NCBI RefSeq assembly: GCF_016107545.1
Contig: NZ_JABASS010000009.1
Span: 43,709 to 107,708, forward strand
DNA: 64,000 nucleotides
Reading direction: 5' to 3'
Source: Psychrobacter namhaensis
GTDB lineage: Bacteria > Pseudomonadota > Gammaproteobacteria > Pseudomonadales > Moraxellaceae
In this document: piece after piece, positions 17,701-27,915 of the stretch
Position numbering within the stretch: position 1 is the stretch's first letter
Layout: each line of letters begins with the position of its first letter
Notes under the pieces: generated by a model
The model's database searches: none
Told to the model about the DNA's origin: nothing
Seen by the model: the letters and a program-made list of their open reading frames with translations, nothing else
Position numbers and translations under genes: made by a program

Positions 17701-18564
17701 ATGACAACATCACAGCACATTTTGGCTTGTATTGACGGCTCGGCAGTGACCGAATCGGTTTGTGACTATGCAGCGTGGTATGCCAGTAAGCTGAGCTTAC
17801 CAGTCGGTCTGTTGCATGTTAGTGATATTCCTGTGTCGACCAGACGCGATTTGTCAGGGGCGATCGGTATTAATAGTCGCCAGTTTTTATTAGAAGAATT
17901 AACCGAACTGGATGAACAAAGAGCAAAGGTTGTGAACAGTTATAGCGATGCCCTAGTGCAAGATGCCAAAAGTCACATCCAAGGTAGCTTTGATGGTGTC
18001 AGTGTCCGTATCTACCAACGGCACGGCAAGCTGTTACCAGCCATTGAGCACTTTAAAACAGAAAACCGAGCCGTCGTCATGGGACGGCGCGGAGAAGACC
18101 ATAAAAACAGTCGCATTAATATCGGTAGTCAAATTGAAACAGTTGCCCGAGCATCAGATGTTCCGGTACTGATTTGCTCAGAGAAATTCAAAGAGCCAAG
18201 CTCATATATGATTGCCTTCGATGGCAGCAAAACGGCTATTAAAGCGGCGTGGATGGTTGCGAGAAGTCCTGTCTTGAAAGGGTTGCAGGGTCATATCGTC
18301 ATGATAGGCAACCATAACGACACGGCCAAACAAAGCTTGAGTGCAGCCGCAGCGCAGCTCGAAGATGCAGGTTTTGCCGTAGAGGCGCATCATTTATCGG
18401 CGGCTGATGCCGTTGATGGCCTGTTAAAATTCCAAGTAGACAATCACATTGATATTATGGTGGTGGGCGCCTATGGCCATTCTAAGTGGCAGCAGTTATT
18501 TTTGGGAAGTACCACGACAGAAATTATCGCCAGCACGTTATCACCAGTGATTTTGGTGCGCTAA
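17701..18564 (+). CDS. Tandem universal stress protein (UspA family)
   Basis: 287 aa, two Usp domains in one chain. Domain 1 starts HILACIDGS and carries VVMGRRGEDHKN; domain 2 ends with VVGAYGHSKWQQLFLGSTT, the G2xG9xG(S/T) ATP-binding pattern, then SPVILVR. In domain 1 the ATP loop is altered (GRRGEDHKNSRINIGS), so only the second domain clearly keeps the nucleotide-binding pattern. It is likely a cytosolic stress-response protein. TAAGGA stands before the ATG. It is monocistronic. Confidence 0.9.
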   Translation: MTTSQHILACIDGSAVTESVCDYAAWYASKLSLPVGLLHVSDIPVSTRRDLSGAIGINSRQFLLEELTELDEQRAKVVNSYSDALVQDAKSHIQGSFDGVSVRIYQRHGKLLPAIEHFKTENRAVVMGRRGEDHKNSRINIGSQIETVARASDVPVLICSEKFKEPSSYMIAFDGSKTAIKAAWMVARSPVLKGLQGHIVMIGNHNDTAKQSLSAAAAQLEDAGFAVEAHHLSAADAVDGLLKFQVDNHIDIMVVGAYGHSKWQQLFLGSTTTEIIASTLSPVILVR

Positions 18565-18759
18565 CTTTCGTATTTTGTAAGCTTTACGATTGTAGTAGTC
18601 AAAAAATTTGAGTTAACTTCTAAAAGGTTTTGATAAGTAGAGTCTCTTTTGCTTAGCCGTCAGTAGAAAATCCTTAAGGCTATGGGATGATGAGTGAAAT
18701 ATCATCGCATAGCGTAAGTGATCTCTAAGACTATCAAGACTATTCATGTCTCTCGCGTG

Positions 18760-19503
18760 TTATGCGGCGTTCTCTGCGTCGTTACGCTTCTCAATTTTGT
18801 GTTGATCCTCTGTGCTGTTAACTTTCCAATAGCTAGAGACATACAAGTGCGTTTTTAGTATCAAGCGCTCTACTTTGAAGTACTGGCGTAGCGTACGCAT
18901 ACTATGGAATTCACAAGCCGCCCAAACCGCAGGTTGTCCCCTAAACCATGGAAGTGTTTTAATACGCTCAAGTAAAGGGCTGTTTTCTGCATTAGGTGTG
19001 GCATTAATAATCCAATGGATTTCAACATTTGCAGGCTTTTTGAGTGTTTGTCGGTCCGCCTCAGTAGTCACCTCAAGTACAGCGTAGCCGCGCGCGTCAT
19101 CAGGGAGCTGAGCGAGGTTGACAGTGATCGCAGGTAGGGCCGTCATATCGCCAACCAATAAAAACCAATCCGCATCATTGTTAATGAGCTTCTTTGGTCC
19201 AGGACCACCCACCAAGATTTGCTGTCCAACTTGGGCGTTTCGTGCCCACGTAGAGGCAGGCCCCTCAGCGTCATGCAAAGCAAAATCAACATCTATTTCA
19301 TTGTCACGTTGGCCGCTGATCGTATACGTACGCATCAGTGGACGTGACGCTTCTTTTTGAGGAAATATGAGTTTGATGTAAGCACTCTCTTGATCGACTG
19401 GAAAGTCCCTCAATCCGTCACCGCCAAGCGTGACGCGGCACATATTTGGCGTGATGTATGTCGTGCCAATAACCTCAAGAACTCTGGGATTGGGTTTTGC
19501 CAT
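18760..19503 (-). CDS. Siderophore-interacting protein (ferric-siderophore reductase, SIP/ViuB family)
   Basis: 247 aa. It has an N-terminal FAD-binding barrel (MRTYTISGQ, the flavin RxYS/T motif) and a C-terminal NAD(P)H-binding domain with FLLVGDMTALPAI and VWAACEFHSMRTLRQYF. These cytosolic flavoproteins reduce Fe(III)-siderophore to release iron. The gene lies 50 bases after a TonB-dependent receptor on the same strand, so both are probably expressed from the Fur-boxed promoter at about 21.8 kb. Confidence 0.92.
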   Translation of the reverse strand: MAKPNPRVLEVIGTTYITPNMCRVTLGGDGLRDFPVDQESAYIKLIFPQKEASRPLMRTYTISGQRDNEIDVDFALHDAEGPASTWARNAQVGQQILVGGPGPKKLINNDADWFLLVGDMTALPAITVNLAQLPDDARGYAVLEVTTEADRQTLKKPANVEIHWIINATPNAENSPLLERIKTLPWFRGQPAVWAACEFHSMRTLRQYFKVERLILKTHLYVSSYWKVNSTEDQHKIEKRNDAENAA

Positions 19504-19553
19504 ATTATATTTTCCTTCTATTGTTATGATTGTTGTTCAATGCTTTCTGGTGC

Positions 19554-21728
19554 TTAAAAGCTTGCCTTTAGACTGACTGACACTTGACGCTCAGGTCCCA
19601 TCCAGCAGTTATCGAGGTCATAGCAAGCGCCAACATAGGTTTTGTCAAAGAGATTGTTGATACTAGCGCCGACAGCAAGCATAGGATTAATTTGATAATT
19701 GCCACCGATATCTACCAAAGTCACACTTGGCAGCTCGTCTGAGTTTTGTTTATCAACCTGCATACCACCCTCATAGCGAACCCCTGCATTGAGGGTGATC
19801 TTATCTGTAGCATAGTAATCGGCCCATAGCGTGGCTTTGTGCTTAGCGATTTGCGCCGGCGTGTTACCGACTACCTCGGGATTGAACTCATCCTCGGTAA
19901 TCTCAGCATCGGTATAGCTGTAGCTTGCAGTGATGTCTACCCAGTCATTCAGCATATGACTGCCGGATATCTCAACGCCTTTAGAAGTAATCTCACCAGT
20001 TTGAACTTTTTGTTGAGAATTGGATGGGTTCGTTACGATGACATTTTTTTGCGTAATATCAAACACAGCCAACGTCCCTTGGGTGGCACGATCTGAGGAC
20101 AGGTATTTGATACCCGCTTCTAACTGGTCAGCGGTGGTTGGTTTAAATGCTTCATTGGTAATGAAGTTGCTACCGACAACGGGCTGAAACGATTGTGAGT
20201 AGCTGGCATAAGGAGATAGACCGTTATCAAAGTCATAAATGGCAGCAAGACGGCCACTGGTCTCTGACGCATCATTACTAATCGTTTTGTCACTATAAAT
20301 AGCCCCTTTAGTGGCTTCGGTTTGCTCGGTGCTACTGTCAAAATTGTCGTGACGTAATCCTGCTACTACCGTTAAATCTTGCCACTGCATCTCATCTTGT
20401 ACATAAAGTCCCAGCTGGCTTTGTTCGATGTCTTGCTTCTGACGATAAATATCTAACGGCAAATTGTCCGCATTTATCTGTGAGAAGTCTGGACTCGATA
20501 AATCAAGATTTGGTGTGCCAGCTGGCCCAGCATCGTAGTAAGTCGCGTTGCTGTCGGTCTCTTGATACTCGACCCCAAACAATAGGTTATGTGATGTATT
20601 GGCAGTATCTAGCTGATAAGCCAGCTGATTGTCTGTGGTCCAGTTGTTCATAGTCTCATCAGTGGTGTATGCCACGCGATTGAGAGTCGTGTCACTACCC
20701 TCGACAAACCCACGGTTATATATATTACGTTGCTGCGCTTCGGCGTCGGTATAGCGCGTGATATGTTTAAAGGTTAACTGATCATTGATGTCCCAGTTGA
20801 CAGTGACGCTTGGCATGAATACTTCTTTGCTAAAGCGATTCCATTTATCACCTGCATAGGCATCACTGTCTAGTTTGCCGTAGCTGGCATTGTAGACAGT
20901 ACCAACAGCAGGCAATGGGGTTGAGGGTACCATTTCTGGATCATCTTGATAAAAAAGATTGGCAAGGACAGAAACATCGTCAGTTGCTTGCCATTCAAGT
21001 GATGGATTGATCAGGGTGCGTTCTTCTTCTGTGGTCTGCATCTGTCCATCTTTTTTGCGCTTTAACGCGACCAAGCGATAATTCAGTGTGTCTGTAAGAG
21101 GGCCTGTGGTATCGATTGCTACTTCTCTGAGATTTTGGTTGCCAAGCCGAAGCTGCACCTCAGACGCTTGGGTGTTTTTTGGACTCTTGGCGACTTGGTT
21201 GACCATACCACCGGGGGCGGCGTAGCCATAGAGTGAAGAGGCGGGCCCTTTTAATACTTCTACCGCTTCCGTGGCATAGATATCAACTTGTGGCATCAGG
21301 TTCCAAGCACCATCATAAGGCAGTCTTAGCCCATCGTAAAAATTAGAATAGGTCTTAAAACCGCGAATATTGTACTCATCAAAAATAGACACGGTGCCGC
21401 GACTCTCGGTCGTCACCCCTGGCTCATAACGTAGGGCGGCGTTGACGCTCTCAGCTTGACGTTTTTGTAGCAGCTCTTGATCGATTCTTGTGTAACTCAT
21501 TGGTGCGTCATTGGGATCTAATGCGGTTTTTGTGCCTGTACTGCGGTAGCTGTCGGCGTAGACGGTAACCGCATCTAAGGTGGTGGATGGAGTCGCCTCG
21601 TTGTCTCCGTTAAGGTTCGGCACATCCTTCGCATAAGCAGCATGACTGATGCCCATTAATAAGCCAACTTGTATTGCCACTGTTAGGCGTTTTTTTTGAA
21701 TAGATTGGAAGGGTAAAGGCGACCGCAT
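19554..21728 (-). CDS. TonB-dependent siderophore receptor
   Basis: 724 aa from the chosen start. It has a signal peptide ending ..GISHAAYA, then a plug domain (DAVTVYADSYRSTGT, a TonB-box-like region; NIRGFKTYSNFYDGLR; VEVLKGPASSLYGYAAPGGMVNQVAK) and a 22-strand barrel ending in SLKASF with the terminal Phe of outer-membrane proteins. The frame is open to 21809, but the ATG at 21728 has AAAGGA correctly placed and the longer form would spoil the signal peptide. It imports a ferric siderophore of unknown type across the outer membrane. A strong Fur box lies about 80 bases upstream, and a SIP reductase gene follows in the same operon. Confidence 0.92.
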   Translation of the reverse strand: MRSPLPFQSIQKKRLTVAIQVGLLMGISHAAYAKDVPNLNGDNEATPSTTLDAVTVYADSYRSTGTKTALDPNDAPMSYTRIDQELLQKRQAESVNAALRYEPGVTTESRGTVSIFDEYNIRGFKTYSNFYDGLRLPYDGAWNLMPQVDIYATEAVEVLKGPASSLYGYAAPGGMVNQVAKSPKNTQASEVQLRLGNQNLREVAIDTTGPLTDTLNYRLVALKRKKDGQMQTTEEERTLINPSLEWQATDDVSVLANLFYQDDPEMVPSTPLPAVGTVYNASYGKLDSDAYAGDKWNRFSKEVFMPSVTVNWDINDQLTFKHITRYTDAEAQQRNIYNRGFVEGSDTTLNRVAYTTDETMNNWTTDNQLAYQLDTANTSHNLLFGVEYQETDSNATYYDAGPAGTPNLDLSSPDFSQINADNLPLDIYRQKQDIEQSQLGLYVQDEMQWQDLTVVAGLRHDNFDSSTEQTEATKGAIYSDKTISNDASETSGRLAAIYDFDNGLSPYASYSQSFQPVVGSNFITNEAFKPTTADQLEAGIKYLSSDRATQGTLAVFDITQKNVIVTNPSNSQQKVQTGEITSKGVEISGSHMLNDWVDITASYSYTDAEITEDEFNPEVVGNTPAQIAKHKATLWADYYATDKITLNAGVRYEGGMQVDKQNSDELPSVTLVDIGGNYQINPMLAVGASINNLFDKTYVGACYDLDNCWMGPERQVSVSLKASF

Positions 21729-21807
21729 TATATTTCCTTTTAGATAATGACCATTGACTATGACAGACTTTATTTCGATTTCGTTAAACAACGCGATTAA
21801 TGATAAC

Positions 21808-21826
21808 ATTAATGATTATCGTTATC
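21808..21826 (-). promoter_or_regulatory. Fur box before the first TonB-dependent receptor
   Basis: On the minus strand the 19-mer matches the consensus GATAATGATAATCATTATC at 16 of 19 positions, counted by hand. It is embedded in a longer palindrome reaching 21830. It probably gives iron repression of the receptor-SIP operon and could also act on the divergent PepSY gene. Confidence 0.85.
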
Positions 21827-22121
21827 ATTAAAAACTTACATTTTGAGAGGATGTCGCAGGATTAGCAATCATGAATAGTGGGTTTTATAGTGAAGTGACA
21901 AAGAAAAAAATTTGTCTAGCTGAATGGTTAAATGCTCACGATAGATAAAAAATAGTGACTCTCACATAAGTTACTGGCTGCAAAAGATGGTGTTTGTATC
22001 AGTTTTCTCGTATGATGCAGCCGGCCAGCTGACCAAGCCAAAAAGCAGACAGCGCTTATTACTACTATTGATAGGCTTATGTGGCTCATCAAACAACCAT
22101 AGACTGTTAAAGGTCACATTT

Positions 22122-23618
22122 ATGCACGATCAGCCACGTCAACCCATTAACACGCCACGCTATTTTATGGTATGGCGTTGGCACTTTTATGCAGGCCTGT
22201 TTATTGCGCCCTTTTTGATCATTTTGGCTTGTACCGCACTTGGTATGCTACTTATGGCCAATACAGCAGGTCGGGATAATGAGCGTTTAACCATTGTGAT
22301 TCCAGAATCGACTGCTCTAGCACCCGTTTCTACCCAAGCCAAAAGTGCCCTTAACAGCGAGCCTGATAGTACGCTGATAAAGTACATTGCGCCTCGTGAT
22401 GCGACCACCGTTGCCTTGTTTCAAGTTAAATCAGCAGACCACGACACCATGGTGGCGATCAATCCTTATACGGCTGATGTGATCAAAAGTGCGACGACTA
22501 ACGGCAATCTGTACAGTACCTTTGACCACATTCACAGTGACTTATTTTTAGGCACAGTCGGGGATTACCTCCTAGAAACCACTGCATCATTGACAATTTT
22601 AATGATTTTAACCGGTTGGTATTTATGGTGGCAAAAACGCAAATCCATTAAGGCCATGCTGATTCCTGATAACCAAACTAATCGTAAGCAAAAACGGTCA
22701 TTTTTTCTGACCATACATGCGACTTTAGGCAGTTGGATCTCTATTTTATTGCTGTTTTTTTGCATTTCAGGAATGGCGTGGGCCGGCGTGTGGGGCGAAA
22801 GAGTTGTTCAGTCGTGGAGTCAGTTTCCGGCAGGCAAGTGGGGCGTTGCACCTATGCCGGTCTCTATTGATCATAGCCAACCGCACTCTGCTATGCATGA
22901 GTCTATGCCAGTACCTCACGTCCATGGTTCGGCGTCCACTGACGTACCCACACACGGTAGTATTCTAAATTCAGGTAATACCAAAGAGGTGCCATGGGTG
23001 CTTGAGTTGACGCCGATGCCAGTATCAGGAACGACCAAAGGTACAGAGGGTATCGCACCCAATCTGCCTCTTATGATTGATACGGTAGATCGATACGCCC
23101 GTGAGATTGGCTTTGTAGGTCGTTATCAATTGAATCTACCACAAGGCGCATCGGGGGTTTGGACCATTAGTCAAGATTCCATGAGCTACGACATGAGCAG
23201 CCCCACGGCTGATCGTACCGTACACATTGATCGCTATTCGGGCAACGTATTAGCGGATATTCGCTTTGATCATTACAATGCTTTTGGCAAATTTATGGCC
23301 GCAGGTGCGGCGATTCATATGGGCACACTCGGATGGTGGAGTGTGCTAGCCAATGTGTTATTTTGCCTCTCTGTCATTGCTATTTGTATGAGTGGTTATG
23401 TCATGTGGTGGCAACGCCGCCCGCGTAGTGATAGCGTTAGGACAGGACTAAATCCACCAGCACGTGGTCTAAACCTTGCTATACGGTGGCCATTTGCCAT
23501 TCCTTTACTGGTTGTGGCGATGATATTCCCGACCGCTATCATCGCTATTGTTGCTATCGGGTTGTTGGATTTTTTGTTATTGTCTCGGGTTAGTTTTTTA
23601 CAGAAATTATTAAAATAA
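22122..23618 (+). CDS. PepSY-associated transmembrane protein (putative siderophore-iron reductase)
   Basis: 498 aa from the chosen ATG, which has AAAGG eight bases upstream; the frame is open from 21987. It starts with WRWHFYAGLFIAPFLIILACTALGML, the characteristic first helix of PepSY_TM proteins. There are four to five membrane helices and a large periplasmic loop with a His-rich stretch (HSQPHSAMHESMPVPHVHG, about residues 255-275). Such proteins are often encoded next to siderophore receptors and are thought to act as inner-membrane iron reductases or uptake helpers. It is divergent from the Fur-boxed receptor. The His-rich loop may bind metal (inference). Confidence 0.85.
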   Translation: MHDQPRQPINTPRYFMVWRWHFYAGLFIAPFLIILACTALGMLLMANTAGRDNERLTIVIPESTALAPVSTQAKSALNSEPDSTLIKYIAPRDATTVALFQVKSADHDTMVAINPYTADVIKSATTNGNLYSTFDHIHSDLFLGTVGDYLLETTASLTILMILTGWYLWWQKRKSIKAMLIPDNQTNRKQKRSFFLTIHATLGSWISILLLFFCISGMAWAGVWGERVVQSWSQFPAGKWGVAPMPVSIDHSQPHSAMHESMPVPHVHGSASTDVPTHGSILNSGNTKEVPWVLELTPMPVSGTTKGTEGIAPNLPLMIDTVDRYAREIGFVGRYQLNLPQGASGVWTISQDSMSYDMSSPTADRTVHIDRYSGNVLADIRFDHYNAFGKFMAAGAAIHMGTLGWWSVLANVLFCLSVIAICMSGYVMWWQRRPRSDSVRTGLNPPARGLNLAIRWPFAIPLLVVAMIFPTAIIAIVAIGLLDFLLLSRVSFLQKLLK

Positions 23619-23650
23619 ACCAGGGGTTCAAACGGTTTGTTCTCATCTAT

Positions 23651-23691
23651 AACGTAAAGGGGCGTCTTTCTAAAAGACGCCCCTTTACGTT
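23651..23691. terminator. 18-bp perfect hairpin between convergent genes
   Basis: AACGTAAAGGGGCGTCTT and its exact reverse complement enclose a five-base loop. There is no long T-run on either side. The position, 32 bases past the PepSY stop and 60 before the facing gene's stop, suggests a bidirectional transcription block. Confidence 0.75.
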
Positions 23692-23751
23692 ATCGTTATG
23701 GATTTATTTTCAATGACTTTATTTACAATGGCTTTATACTCAAAGTCATAT

Positions 23752-25464
23752 TTACTTCAACATGGAGATGGCATCGGCACTGGCGAGCTGTCGTTCTTCA
23801 GCATTTAGTTCAATTAAGCTGCCTTCTTTCATCAGTAACAATCGATCAGCATGCTCAAAGTAGCTGTCATCATGACTGATAATAAATAAGGTTTTACCCA
23901 GCGCTTTTAGTTCAGGAATCAGGGTCTGATAGAACACGCGGCGAAACGCAGGATCTTGGTCAGCCGCCCACTCATCAAGTAACAGGATGTCCTTATGTTC
24001 AGCGACAGCGATGAGCATGGCCAATCGTTTACGTTGTCCCTGTGATAGTTTATCGGTAGACAGTCGATGGTCAGTCACACTGACTTTATCTTGCAGGTTT
24101 AATTTATGCAGCCAGGTGTCTACTAACGTCATATCAGGGTCATTACCCTCACAGCCAATCAGTTGTTTAAAGAGATGTTGGTCACTAAAAATGGCAGAAA
24201 ACAGCTGTCGATAATCAGCATTGTTTTTTGAGTCAATGAGCTGAGCATCAATGTGGACAGAACCGGTAGTAGGGGTAAAAATCCCTGTCATAATCTTGGC
24301 AAGGGTAGATTTGCCACTACCATTAGCGCCGATCAAAAAGACCACATCGCCACGTTTTAAGGTTAAATTGACGTTTTTTAATATATCATTTGAATGAGCC
24401 GTATTTTTTGTAATTAGAGCAGATGCATCAGAATGACTGCTCTCATAACGATAATGAATATCGGACAAAGTAATAGATTGCCAGTCTTTGACGGCGGTGT
24501 CGGTGGCAAATGCTGATTGATAGTCTGCCAGCTCTAAGGATTTTATTTTATCTAGTGCAACTTGTGCCGTTTGCAGCGTCGGATAAGCACCGACTGCATG
24601 AAGGAGAGGCGATTGCACAAATAAAATCGTTAAAGAAAAGGTAGTGGCCACAGTCATCGGTATATCAAGATAGTTGGATACTGCAAACACCACACCAATC
24701 GCTGCGAACATCATGATGTTTGACCAATTCACTGCCGATAAATGAAACGTGTCAGACTTAACCACTGTTTTTTCATAAGATTTGGCATGGGACAAAAAGT
24801 CGGTGTTATACAATTTTTTAGCGCGATGTTGATTTAGCGCCAGCTCTTTACGACCTTCTATAATAGATTCATAGTCTTGATATAAAAGATCGTTAATGTC
24901 TCGCAGTTCTGTCAAATGCTTATAGACATGTTTCACTAAAATGGTACTGATCCAAATGGTCATCACAATCCAAAACATGACAATCAACAGTAGGGGCAAT
25001 GATAGCCAACCCAGATAAAGGGCGACACCCGCAGATAAGATAATCCCCTGTACCAACTCTGGCATGCGTACAAAGGCCACAGTAATGGACTGGATATCAG
25101 AGGATAGGCTGGCGAGTAATCGCGCACTACCCAAATGATCTATTTGCGGGACTTTGGTATCGATGATTTGTTTGACCAGCGTCGTTCTAAGCTCATAAAC
25201 AAACTTGTGACCCAAACGTGTCAAAGCATACTGCGATAAGAAAGTAGTGACTAACAGCAGTAGCACTAACGCTGAAAAGTAACCCAAACTCACCCACGAT
25301 AAGGTATCAAACGCGGGCTGACTGATAAACGTGTGATTGATATAAGCAATGATACCCACACTGACGGCCGCATTCACTAGATTAAGCAAGATGACTTTGA
25401 AAAAGGGCAAGCGGTAGTGCGCCCAAATCATGTGATATAAAGAAGCTGTGGCACGAGAGGACAT
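23752..25464 (-). CDS. Cyclic-peptide-export-type ABC transporter (PvdE/YojI/SyrD family), fused membrane and ATPase
   Basis: 570 aa: six membrane helices (residues 20-310), then an ATPase domain with Walker A GANGSGKS, signature LSQGQRKRL and Walker B ILLLDEW. The order and length fit the PvdE/YojI/SyrD group, which moves peptides or siderophore precursors across the inner membrane. No non-ribosomal peptide synthetase or siderophore synthesis gene lies in the window. It may therefore serve export or periplasmic recycling of a xenosiderophore, or resistance to a peptide (inference). It starts 111 bases after a TonB-dependent receptor on the same strand, so co-expression under Fur is likely. 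Confidence 0.88.
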   Translation of the reverse strand: MSSRATASLYHMIWAHYRLPFFKVILLNLVNAAVSVGIIAYINHTFISQPAFDTLSWVSLGYFSALVLLLLVTTFLSQYALTRLGHKFVYELRTTLVKQIIDTKVPQIDHLGSARLLASLSSDIQSITVAFVRMPELVQGIILSAGVALYLGWLSLPLLLIVMFWIVMTIWISTILVKHVYKHLTELRDINDLLYQDYESIIEGRKELALNQHRAKKLYNTDFLSHAKSYEKTVVKSDTFHLSAVNWSNIMMFAAIGVVFAVSNYLDIPMTVATTFSLTILFVQSPLLHAVGAYPTLQTAQVALDKIKSLELADYQSAFATDTAVKDWQSITLSDIHYRYESSHSDASALITKNTAHSNDILKNVNLTLKRGDVVFLIGANGSGKSTLAKIMTGIFTPTTGSVHIDAQLIDSKNNADYRQLFSAIFSDQHLFKQLIGCEGNDPDMTLVDTWLHKLNLQDKVSVTDHRLSTDKLSQGQRKRLAMLIAVAEHKDILLLDEWAADQDPAFRRVFYQTLIPELKALGKTLFIISHDDSYFEHADRLLLMKEGSLIELNAEERQLASADAISMLK

Positions 25465-25575
25465 AGTGACTCAATAATAGGATGGATTTTACGTATTTTT
25501 GATGGCATAAAAGGGAGTAGGTCGCGCCTAATCCCTTTTATTGAAAATTTATTAATATGGCTTAAGCAGCGTCTT

Positions 25576-27864
25576 TTAAAAGTCGAAAGTTGCTGATACC
25601 TTTAATGCTGTGGGCTCACCTGCATTTAAATGACCGTAGCCTGGAAGACCACCCACTGATTGCCAGTAATCTTCACCAGTGACATTGGTCACCATTCCTC
25701 TTAATGTAACCTCTTGTCCTGCCAGCATCGTACGGTAGCGTGCACCAAGGTCTAACGTGGTATAACCATCTACTTTTAACGTGTTGGCCGCATCGGCATA
25801 ACGTGTGCCTGTGTGAATGATATCGCCCGTCAATGTTAGTCCTTCAACTGCTGCTAGATCATACTCTAGGTTGACGTTGCTTTGCAGTTTGGGTATACCA
25901 ATGACACGGTTGCCATCTAACGTGGTATCGCCCGTGTCTTTTTGTTTGGCGCTTAAATAACTGACACCCGCGATAATGCGCATATTTTCGCTTGGGCTAC
26001 CGAAGACTGATAGCTCAGCCCCTTGGTGACGGTTTTCACCTGCTGCCACAAAAGTATTGGTATCATCGACATAAGCACGCGGCTCCTCAGTATGGAATAT
26101 CGCGAGACTACTACCAATCATGCCGTTGTCATATTTAACACCCACTTCAGTTTGTTTGCTGATATAAGGTGCGAGTTCTTGACCACCATTGGTGACAGGA
26201 GTTTCATTCTGAGTGAGTGGCGCGGGTTTTCCTTTAGCGAGACTTTCAATATAGTTACCATAAACAGACCAGTCCATGCTCGGTTGGTAGACGATACCGA
26301 TACTTGGCGTCCATTTGCTCTCATCGTAATCAGAGGTTTGAGCTTGAGTATTAGGGTCATAGCTGGTTGTTTTGATATTTTGATGACGCACGCCTAAGGT
26401 GGTTTTTAGTTTGTCATCGAACAAAGACACGGTGTCTGCTAACGCAAAACTTTGCAGCTTTGTTTCGTTTGTCAGTTTTGGATTGTCTAAATCGCCACCG
26501 AAAAATGCGGTATCTGACCAGCTGTTATCACGATAGTCAGTAGGGTTATATAAGTTAGTCGCAAGTTGGTTACCAAAGTCAAAAGCATAAGCGCCTTTTT
26601 CTTCTCGATCATAGAGATCGGCTGCTAGTACCCAATCATGAGCCACTTTACCGGTTTGCCATTGACCACGGAGACCAAGCTCAGCACTTTGGACTTTGTC
26701 TTCTCGAGTGTTATCAAATCGATAAACATAGCCAGTGCCGTTCGCATTGGTTACTGTGAAGTCTGATAAAGAGTTGTTTTCGTCGCCATGTCGTATGCCA
26801 TAAGCGCCGTAAGCGGTGACGGTGTCACTAAAGTCATATTCGCCTCTAATGGTACCAAACACATCTTCTTCGTTTGAGTAAGTCCAAGGCTGAGCCCAAT
26901 TTTTTGATGCTTTTGGTGCATTTGGTACGCTAGACACTCCTGCAAGATTGACATTGGGGCGAGTTTCTTTCAGCCTGTTGTCCTGCCAGCCTAAGTCTGC
27001 TGATAGTCGATACTGATCGCCTTGATAGTCTAGGCCAAAAGCGGCTAGACCCAAGGTTGAAGACTCATCATCGATTGCGCTGTCGCCATCTTGATAAGCG
27101 GCATTGAAGCGAACGCCAAAAGCGTCCTCTGTACCGAAGCGATCACTCACGTCTACCGCTACTTTGCCTTGATCGCCTTGACCATAGCCGAGCGTCACCT
27201 CACGCAGTGGCTCATTACCCGCACGTTTTGGTAGCAGGTTAATCGTACCACCAGCGTTACCTCCGCCGGGAGCTGCGCCATTTAACATGGCAGACGCTCC
27301 GCGCTGAACTTCAACACGCTCGAATAACTCAGTTGCGATATATTGTCTGGGCAATATACCGTATAAACCATTGAACATGGTGTCATCAGAGGTTGTGACA
27401 AAGCCGCGCATAAAGTACGCTTCTTGGAAGTTACCGTAGCCTCTGGCGACACGCACAGTCGGGTCTTTTCTGAGCAGGTCACCCACACTTTGTGCTTGCT
27501 GATTGGTGATATATTCGTTGGTATATGAGACCGTAGAGAACGGCGTATCCATGATGTCTTGATTCCCTAAGATCCCAACGCGGCTGCCTGTGGCAACTTG
27601 CTCGCCTGCATAAGCAGGGGGTAATCCGTCTGCTGAGGCATCGGCGCTACTGGTCACTACAATGGTGTCCAGTACGACGCTAGGATCGGCTGACTGGGTA
27701 TCGGTATTGATATCTGTTTGTGCCCATGCAGCTTGGCTCACCCCCAATAACACCACGGAAGTGGACAGACAAGAGGAGCACAACGACTTCAATGAGAGCG
27801 GGGCGTCAGACACATTCATGGGATTAAGGCGAAAAATAGCAGAGTATAAGCGAGACAGTTGCAT
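25576..27864 (-). CDS. TonB-dependent siderophore receptor
   Basis: 762 aa from the ATG at 27864. A long signal sequence ends near GVSQAAWA; then comes LDTIVVTSS (TonB-box region), a plug with VGDLLRKDPTVRV, YFMRGF and VEVQRGASAMLNGAAPGGG, and a barrel ending KVSATFDF with terminal Phe. The ATG at 27894 would leave only two bases before the Fur box and no room for a ribosome site, so the inner start is preferred. The plug style resembles the ferrichrome/coprogen receptor class, but the ligand cannot be fixed. Confidence 0.9.
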   Translation of the reverse strand: MQLSRLYSAIFRLNPMNVSDAPLSLKSLCSSCLSTSVVLLGVSQAAWAQTDINTDTQSADPSVVLDTIVVTSSADASADGLPPAYAGEQVATGSRVGILGNQDIMDTPFSTVSYTNEYITNQQAQSVGDLLRKDPTVRVARGYGNFQEAYFMRGFVTTSDDTMFNGLYGILPRQYIATELFERVEVQRGASAMLNGAAPGGGNAGGTINLLPKRAGNEPLREVTLGYGQGDQGKVAVDVSDRFGTEDAFGVRFNAAYQDGDSAIDDESSTLGLAAFGLDYQGDQYRLSADLGWQDNRLKETRPNVNLAGVSSVPNAPKASKNWAQPWTYSNEEDVFGTIRGEYDFSDTVTAYGAYGIRHGDENNSLSDFTVTNANGTGYVYRFDNTREDKVQSAELGLRGQWQTGKVAHDWVLAADLYDREEKGAYAFDFGNQLATNLYNPTDYRDNSWSDTAFFGGDLDNPKLTNETKLQSFALADTVSLFDDKLKTTLGVRHQNIKTTSYDPNTQAQTSDYDESKWTPSIGIVYQPSMDWSVYGNYIESLAKGKPAPLTQNETPVTNGGQELAPYISKQTEVGVKYDNGMIGSSLAIFHTEEPRAYVDDTNTFVAAGENRHQGAELSVFGSPSENMRIIAGVSYLSAKQKDTGDTTLDGNRVIGIPKLQSNVNLEYDLAAVEGLTLTGDIIHTGTRYADAANTLKVDGYTTLDLGARYRTMLAGQEVTLRGMVTNVTGEDYWQSVGGLPGYGHLNAGEPTALKVSATFDF

Positions 27865-27896
27865 GAATATTTCCAGCGTGTGATTTAAACGCATAT

Positions 27897-27915
27897 TATA
27901 ATGATAATTGTTTTC
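27897..27915 (+). promoter_or_regulatory. Fur box before the second TonB-dependent receptor
   Basis: The 19-mer, read on the plus strand, matches the Fur consensus at 15 of 19 positions (counted by hand). Its centre lies about 40 bases before the chosen start codon, overlapping the expected promoter. Confidence 0.82.
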
